Below are positions 53,201 to 62,200 of a DNA stretch of 64,000 nucleotides, piece after piece. The notes under the pieces are model-generated. The model was not told the DNA's origin, did no database searches, and worked only from the letters and a program-made list of their open reading frames with translations. The DNA is from Podocnemis expansa. Its lineage: Eukaryota > Chordata > Testudines > Podocnemididae. The number at the start of each line of letters is the position of its first letter. The first letter of the stretch is position 1. Location: contig ML681996.1 in NCBI GenBank assembly GCA_007922195.1, positions 24,253,958 through 24,317,957 of the forward strand, given 5' to 3'. The position numbers and the translations under genes were made by a program.

Positions 53201-56200
53201 GAACCATGTTGCTTCTAGCTTTGTCTTATTTAATTTACACTGAAAAGAAACTCTAATTATAAAAACACAACCTTAAAGAAGAAGTCCCTCTCTTTAATTA
53301 AATAGGTTTCAGAGCCAGGATTCAATTTAGCCATGCTGTATGTTTGGGCAATTCCATAGATGTCAATGGAATTGCACTGTCCTATGATCAGACTGAATCT
53401 GACCTTGGAATTTTAAATTATAAATGTCTTTTCCAAGTCCACAAATGGTTTCAGGAGTGGCTGAATTAACAAACAAAAATATTCCCTGCAAAAATAAACC
53501 AGAGATCTTTTTCCTGGTCACATTACAGGAAGAGAAAGCAGCAATAGTTAGTTTTTTTTATTTTTTATTAAAAAAACAAAAAAAAACCCAAAAAACAAAG
53601 CCCTGATTATGTGTTTGATAGTATTAGAATATTGCCAAATCTAGCCTAGGTGCATACGTGGGAAACAAAAGAAGGGAAACCGGTTTTAAAGAATACCCAT
53701 TCACTTCTATTTCTTTCAAATACGCTAGCTTTACAGCAGGGTCTCAAACTCACAGCCCGTGGGCCCCTAAAGTTATTTCCTGCAGCCCACAATGCCATTT
53801 AGAATTTCTCAAGTAATGTATAATGCAAAATTTAAAGTGTGTTTCCTTATTTACTCTTTGTTTTCCTGATGATACCTCCATCTTGAATGGAAGTTGTTCT
53901 TACTCACTTACTCGTGGCATATATATGCTACTCTTATTTTTTTTCACTTTGACCTTACTTTGTATCATTGTATGAAAAGGTTTCAGTGGTGCAGCCCTCA
54001 GGCTAACACACTAGTCCTCAAGCGGACCTTGTGGTTATTTGAATTTGAGACCCCTGCTTTCAAAATGACAATACTTACATATTTTAAAAGGGATAGCCGT
54101 GTTAGTCTAGTCCAGTGAAAAAGCAACAAGGAGTAGTGTGGCACTTTAAGACTAACAGATTTATTTTTTGCATGAGCTTCCGTGGGAGAAGCCACTGAGG
54201 CAAAGTGTTTTTTATAAGTTTGTAAACATTAACTTTACATACCTTTCTAATGCACTGTAAAAGGAAACATCTACTCTTAAGAATTAATTTTAGTATCTAT
54301 ATGAAGATTTAGATTTGTAAACCATGTCTAGTTTTATTTATTTATTTGCTGGTGGACTCTTTGGAGCAATGAAGACTTAGCTGAACTACGACATCTCAAA
54401 AAATTTAAACCTGATGAGTTGAGAGCTGTAGGGATCCTTTATCTGGCTACAGAACATTTTGGTTTTCTTAACACTTACTTCACCTCAAGATTAAGACAAT
54501 TTAAAAGAAAGCTCTGTCTGAAAAAAAAAATCAGCTCTCCCTCTCATTCAATTAAAGGGTGATACAGATCCCTCTCCAGTTCTATACTCTTTCAAGAAGT
54601 TTTCCAGCAAAAAGAGAGAGACTTGACTCCATGAAACCCCTTCTTTACACTTTATAAAAAGACAAGAGACTTTCCTTCTCATCCACTTTGTAGGTCACCC
54701 ATTAAGGAAAAAAAAATTACAAGTTGCTTTAAATCCAAACTCTGCTCTTTTACAGATTTCAAAGAACAATACTTACTTGACATCACCCAAGAGCTTCATA
54801 ATCTCATCCGATTTTTCTTCACTGAAAATATGGGGGGAAAAAATCAATTATGATAGCCTATATACAATTACAAACGTCATTAAAAAAAGACACAGAAATT
54901 CATCAGTTCTTACCTGAAGATTTTTGCTGTGGTACTGTAACTAAATTGAAGTCAAAATAAAATTTAAGAAGATAAGTGTCTTTGATAAAGAGATCATCTC
55001 ATTTACTTCAGAACAGTTATACACTATTAAACATGAAGAACCCAAAAAGATGACACCAAATAACAAATTAACATGTTTAGGCTTTTAATCTAACACCTAC
55101 TTTTTTGGCAATGCAGGTAATTTAGGCAGGAGAAGATTTGACTCATCCTCAGCATTATAAAATGAAGTGAGAACACTGAAAAAAAGAAAAGAAAAATTAA
55201 GTATCTCCTTGCCTTTTCTGCCCAACTTAAAAAGTTGTTTTTTAAAAATGTGGGGGGTTGGGTTTTTTTATGCCAGAGTAGCTTAGACTTAACAAATCAT
55301 GCACATTCAAAGAGTTATAAATCTCACAAACATATCTTTTGTTTTCTAACTATAGACATTTAAAGAAAGACAAACATGGTGACTAATGAACTTTTTTTTT
55401 TTTTTTTTTTTTTAATATTCTCTCCTCCTGGCTTAGTCTTTCCCAAACAGAAAGATAAAGTACAAGTTTACAATTTCTGGTTTAGTGGTTTGCCTCCAAA
55501 ATCTTCCAACAATAATAATTATTTATATTACTGTAGTGTGCAAGTACCTTGAGCAGAGGACTACATTATGCTATTGTTTTTATACTCATACACACATACA
55601 ACTTCTCCTGCCATGAAGAGCTTTGAGTATTTCCTGTCACTTGCCTATAGGCCTGATACAAACCCATCTGAAATCAACAGACACTCCTTAGTCTAAAAGC
55701 AAAGCTTTAATTACAACCTCATTTCAGCTTAACATATGGGTACAGAGTGTTACATACTTATGCTGGAAACATGAGTTTGAAAGTTATGTATTATACTGTA
55801 AGGAGAGATTATGGAAACCCACAACATATTGTGCAGAAGGTATGGGAAGTTTCCTGTGAAAAGGTAGCTGTGGTAGTCTAGCTAGATTTCCACTTCATGT
55901 AGAGTTGAGCCTGGAAGCGAGCTGTGAGGGCATTAAATTACAGTTAGGAAGCTACAGGATATCTTTTACTTCCTTGCTGGTTCAGGGTTTGCATGGGAGG
56001 GGGGGGGGGAACGTCACACTTAATTCCTTTTAACAAAACTGTTTGTTTATGAAATGTCTTAGTCTTTGAATACAGCCAGTGAAAGAGGGTTTTTTGAGGA
56101 CACAAAAAATGTGGGCGAGGATTCTCCCTACTTGTGTAACTATGGAAGGCACAGATCAGATTTGTACAAGATGTGTTGCTTATGTCCATTCTCATATAGG

Positions 56201-59200
56201 TGTATGCAGGCAAGCATGCATGATTAATGGAACCTTTTTTCCCTTAGCAGTAGCCGTAGGGGCAGCTTAGGTGCCCCCCGGAGCCCTGTGCTCATAAAGT
56301 GGCATATCAGGTGCTGCTGGTCCTATGCCTCCTCAGTCCCTTCTTTTCACTAACTTTGAAAGCAGGGATCGTGGTTGGGTGTGGAATGGACATGAGCAAC
56401 ACATTTTGAAGAATGACAGTTAACAGCTTAGCAACCACCTTTTCTTCTTTGAGTTCTTGCTCATGTCCATTCTAATACAGGTGAATCACAAGTTCCACCT
56501 TGGAAGATGTGAAGAGTTATTACTGAGTAGACTTCAGTGCCACTCTCCTGAAACCATGTCATCTGTGGCTTGCTGGATGATGGCATAACATGTGGTGAAA
56601 GTATGCACTGATGACCTGCTGGTGGCTTTACGGATGTCAATCAACGCGACCTGTGCCAAGAAGGCTTGCACCTTAGTCAAATAGGCTGTAACTGAGCCCA
56701 TGAGCAGGATTTTTGCCAATTCATAACTGTGCTTGATACACATGGTGATCCATGAAAAGATAGGCTAGGTGTGTACCATTAGACCTTTCATTCTGTCAGC
56801 CACAGCAACGAACAGCTGGGTGGACCTGCTGAACGGTCTCATGCAATCATTGCAGAATGCTAGGGCCCACCTCACATCCAGGTTGTGCCATCTCCATTCT
56901 TGGTTGGAGCAGTGAGGTTCCAGGAAGCAAAATATACTGGTTATAGTGGAATAGAGCCACCACCTTGGGCAGGAAAGCTGGGTGCAGCCTTAGCTGGATC
57001 TTGCCTTTATAGAATGTCATATGGGGGTTCTGAGAGCAGCATCCTGATCTCAGAGACCTTTCTAGCTGATGCTATCACCACCAGAGAGGCTACCTTCCTT
57101 AATAGGATAAGGAAGAGGCACAAGGCCAAAGCCTCAAATGGGGACTGTGTAAGTCAGGAGAGGACCAAGATGGGGTTTCAGTGATGTATCAAGTCCTAGA
57201 TCTATGTGTATAATCTTTCCACACCCTTTAGGAAGCAGATTGACATGGGGTGAGAAAAGAGCGGCCTGTGACTGAAGAAAAGCCAAGATGGCTGCTAGCT
57301 GTATCCTGAGTAAAGCTAGGGTGAGCCCCTGTTGTTTCAGGAAAAACAGGTATTCCGGTACTGCCTGGATTGAGGACACCAGAGGTGGAATCCCTTGAGC
57401 TTGTGCCCAAAAAAACACTTCCACTTAGCCTTATACAAGTGTAGAGCTTCCTGCTCCCAGCAGAACCTCCTGGAGTTGAGCTGAGCACAGCAGCTCCTCT
57501 GCATTCAGTTATGGAGCCTCCAAGGCCATAAGGTGCAGTGGGCAGGTCCAGGTGCAGCAGCTGCCCAAAGTCTTGAGACAGCAGGTCTGAACAAACTGGC
57601 AATTTCCAAAGAGGAGGGAGGGGCGCCAGTCAACAGGTCTACAAATGTTGTGAACCAACATTGGCATGGCCAAGCTGGTGTGATTAAGATGATGTCTGCT
57701 TTGTCCCTTTTGATTTTCAGGACGAACCCGTGCAACAGTGGAACTGGTATGGAAGTGTACATCAGGCACACCGACCATCGTATCAGGAAGGCATCGGATA
57801 GCATCCCTGTCTCCATGCCCTGGAAGGAGCAAAAGTGAGTGACAACCCATGCTCCTCTGGCATCACCGTGACAGAGCTTGAACCCTGTTTCTCCCATATC
57901 TTGGGGGAGCTGTTGCATTCCGGGAGACATTTCTTTTGCTTCCTCTTTGGACAGGGGCTACAGTGCCAGCCAAGGCCTAGCGATGGACATGGCACCAGAG
58001 CTGGCTGCATGCTATGCACCAAGGAAGTGCATGGTGCCAAGGTTGATCTAGTCAGATCCAAGGGAGGCCTCACCACTACTTTCATCAGGAGGGCCTTGAG
58101 GCAATTCTCCCTTTACTTTTGTGTGCAGGATTTAAAGGCCTTGCAGATTTGCATTTGTCCTTGCAGTATGCTTCCCTCAGACACTTCAAACAACTGTCAT
58201 GGCGTCGCAAAACAGAAAGACCTTCCTACACATTGTGCAAGGCTTAAACCCCAGAGATCTGAGCATTATACCGGAGTCAAAGCCTACACTAACAAATCTA
58301 ATGACTACTACTTAAAAAACACAACAGACACTTAATAACTAACCTATAACTATCAATTAAGAACAAGAGTGCAGCAAAGCATAGTGAGGGAAAGAAGCTT
58401 AGAAGAGCAAGACACAGTTGCAGCAACCATCACTACTGGAAAGAAGGGAATGAACAGGTGTGGGGCTGGCAGCACCTGATATACCACAGTACGAGTGCAG
58501 GGCTCCACGGGGTGCCTAAGTGGGCGCTACAAGCACAGCTAAGGGGAACAAAATGTTCCGGTAGCCATGCATGCAGGCATGCACACACCTATATTGGAGT
58601 GGACATAAGCATTGGAGTGGACATAAGCAAGCACTTGAAGCAGCAGCAAGATTTGCAACTAATGGCATGCAACTTGTAGACAGTAGCAGCACTCTGATGC
58701 CCTAAGACAGTACTTCTGATAGCTCTGGATCTTCCATAATGGCTTAAAAATAAATAAAGCACCAAAATTCTCAAAAAGGTGGATAAAATATTTTAATTTA
58801 TCATCACCTTCCATTATCAAGGTACAATGGAGCAGATTACAGCAATAAATTTGATATTGATAGAACAGCACCATTAAGTAATCAGAGCCGCAATTATGGA
58901 AGTCAATCCAAGCTCACAGATCTAAATAAGCTATAATAAATTATAATTTAATAAACAGATGCACAAGATGCTATTAAAAGTGTTCTTATTCTTATAAACA
59001 AAAACAAAAATATCAAACTTTTCATAGCACTCACATTGCACTATTATCAATAAATATATGAGACCTACCTGCTTTCTTCAGTTACTTCCATCCAATGCAT
59101 GTAAGTAATAGGAGCATCCACTGAGAAAGAGTGTAAGCTTTCAGGTTTTTCTACATCACATAGGATGACACGCTTGGTATCAGCTAATCCAAAAGCCAAA

Positions 59201-62200
59201 ACTAAAGAAGTAACACAGTAAAGTTAAACAACAACAACAAAAACATTGCACCTGCTGATAACATATGACTAGCTAGGAGATGTAAAGACCCTTCCATCAT
59301 TAAGTCCAAATAGCACGTACAATTTTCTCCTTTTTTGATTTTAGTACTTGAAAACTACATTAACTTCACATCTTATTTTAAACCATTTTACTAGGAAGAA
59401 GACTGAAGTCAATCTTTTTATTTTAAAATGGCATACAGAGGTCACCCTAACAAATGACCTTATCCTGCAAAGATTCATGCATGTTTAACCTTACTCCATG
59501 CTTAGATTACTTTTAGTCATAGGAGAAAACACAAGCTAAGTATGGAGTAAAGTCTTAGCATATTTGGTGCCAAAATACATTTGAGATATACTATTAATCT
59601 AGTAAGGAAATTTCATTGCAACATAACATAATTCTAAGATTCAAGAATTTATTCATATAGGATTAGAACGCTGACTATGTCTAATATTCATTGGCCAACA
59701 TTTGCATCAGAACTTACATGACTATATTAATCTGTTTGCACTACTTCATTCCCAAAGAATGCCAATTAATAACTGGAGAGTCCACCTATACGCACCGACG
59801 GATGAGTGAGATGAACCAACTTTCAACTGTAGGAGTTAGACAGTTGTCCCATGCAATTTGGGAAGTAATATTCTATAACTGCAATCATGTTTTAGTTCTC
59901 ACCTGTTACTTCAGTGACACTGTAATTTCATCATTCACATATCAAAGGAGAATGTACTGTTTGCTATTGTTTTAATAGTATTCCTACATAGCATTAAGTT
60001 ACCCTGTTCTTAACATTTTGTACCACGTTTTCTTTCTGAGATAAGAGGTGCCATGTTCAATAAACATATCCGTAGATTTACACCAGCATTTTTTACTGCA
60101 GTAAAAAGGACTGTATATCCAAAATTACTTTTGCCATCTGGTCTCCAAGCAAGGGCTGTAACTTCTTTTCCCGTATTTTCATTTGGTGGCAAACTCCAAA
60201 CTCGTTGAAAGTTTGCAAGTCGGTGAAGTAAAACCTGAAAAGCAGATAGATTAAAAGCAGGTAAACTGAATGTCTCTTAAATCAGCTACTACAGATCTTA
60301 ATTCCCACAGCTGTGGTCAGGTTTTAGATTTCACCTGTTTATTAAACATAGCTAAATTCTGTACCCTGAAAGTCAGATCTAGAACAATTCCTATCAAGAA
60401 ATCAGTCATTCCATATTCACACAGTTCCAGGACATACTGCCAACTATAAAGCAATGAAAAATGGTTTGGGGCACAGACCTGAAGTCTACAGTCAATCTGG
60501 CTAACCAGAACAATATGGTGTTTAGAGGGGTTCCCCACCACGGATGCTGTGGGAGCAGTGCAACTGATCTTCCAATGCATGGCCAGACTCATCATAAGGA
60601 GACCAAAGCACAGAGCAGTGGTTTTCAACCTTTCTTCATTTGCAGACCCCTAAAAAAATTTCAAATGGAGGCGTGCATCCCTTTGGAAATCTTAGACACA
60701 GTGTCTGTGGACCATCGGTAGAAAACCACTGTTCTCTGGTAACAACCACCTTTGCAGACCCCTTAGGCATAGTCCACGGACTTCCAGGGACCTGCAGATA
60801 TGTATTGAAAACCACGGGTGTTATGAGTTTTTAACAACAGAAAATGTGGTGTGTGAGAGGGAAAGAAGGGAAAACAGGAACTTCTCTGATGGAAGCAACG
60901 CTCTGTGCCATCGGCAGCAGATAGCACTGCTTCCATACCATCAGAAGCTGTATAGCAATGTAAAAAAACAAAGAGTCCTGTGGCACTTAAAGCATCTGAC
61001 AAAGTGGTATTTTGTCCCACAAAAGCTCATGCAAAAAATATATTTGTTACTCTTTAAGTGCCACAGGACTCCTCGTTTGGTTGTTTTACTGAACTAGACT
61101 AACACAGCTGTCCCTCTGGATGTTTAGCAATGGAAGCTGTTTCCTGAGATCATGTTATTCAATCTCAGTTCTACTAGAGTGGTTAAAGCATAATTTGAGG
61201 GGCCCTGGAACCTTCCTAGTCTCTGGGCCCCCTTCCTGTATTGTCCAGGCCCTCTTCATGCATGTGTGGGTCCGATTTTCTAGATTCCAGAATCTGGGCC
61301 CTGGAACTCTGGCCTGTCATCAGATTTGTGGGCCCCGGAACCACATTCTGGCTTACCCCTGCTTCTACACTACTCCAGAGCATACAGCCCGCTTCTGTAC
61401 CACTAAACAGTTTCTGATGCTTTTGTTGGTTTTGTAAAATTAATTAAATATAAATTAATTTATGCATTTGTTAAATCATATTAAAAAAAACCCAAACACA
61501 ACAAGAAAACACCAGCCAATTTGCTGAGAATTACCAATTACTTAGATTATCCTTTCTAATTTTTTTTTAAACAGGGTAAGGTGATGTTTAGCAAAATTCT
61601 TCTATCACAAAGTGTTCTGGCCCCAATATACTAGAACCATTATACTGTGGACAAAGAACCACATTTATACAAAAACATACATCAATAATTTTCCCTTTTT
61701 CCCTTGCAGCAACTATTGTTCCTTCATCCCAGGGATCTTAACCTGAATACTCAGAAAATGAATACAGACTCTGGAGGTGACTGGATGAATATTTAAATGA
61801 TTCTCTTTCCTCAGAACACACCTGAAGAACATCAGCATCATAAGAGAACATACGACAGGAAGAAAATCAACACCAACAATTACATGGAAGTAATTTTAAA
61901 ACACACTTTAGGAAACCAGGATACTCCCAAAATTCAACAGAGACTGAAAAGGATAGTTCCCAACAGGGCCATCACTACGGAGGTGTGGGACCCAGGCAAA
62001 TCGCCCTCTGCGGGGCCCTCCACACCCTCTCTGGCACTGGGGGGGGGGGGGCAGGTCCGGCTGGCCTAGGGGATGGGCAGACCCCTGTGCTGTCTGTCCC
62101 CTGCAGGGGACTGGGCGAGTGGCCAAAAGGGCAGCCTGGTTCAGCGCTGCTGGTCCACCCGCACCCCAACCCCTGGCCACAGGCCATTTGCACTGCTCCC

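Larger units (their letters stand above)
56172..58628 (-). mobile_element. DIRS-like tyrosine-recombinase retroelement, decayed
   Basis: Inverted terminal repeats: tgcttatgtccattctcata at about 56177 against tattggagtggacataagca at about 58592. A further copy (tggaatggacatgagca at about 56378 and tgctcatgtccattctaata at about 56459) matches the internal complementary region typical of DIRS elements. Minus-strand coding remnants include the end of the reverse transcriptase/RNase H region and a tyrosine recombinase. Stops and frame changes inactivate it. Lies in ANAPC4 intron 3 in the gene's own orientation. Confidence 0.75.
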
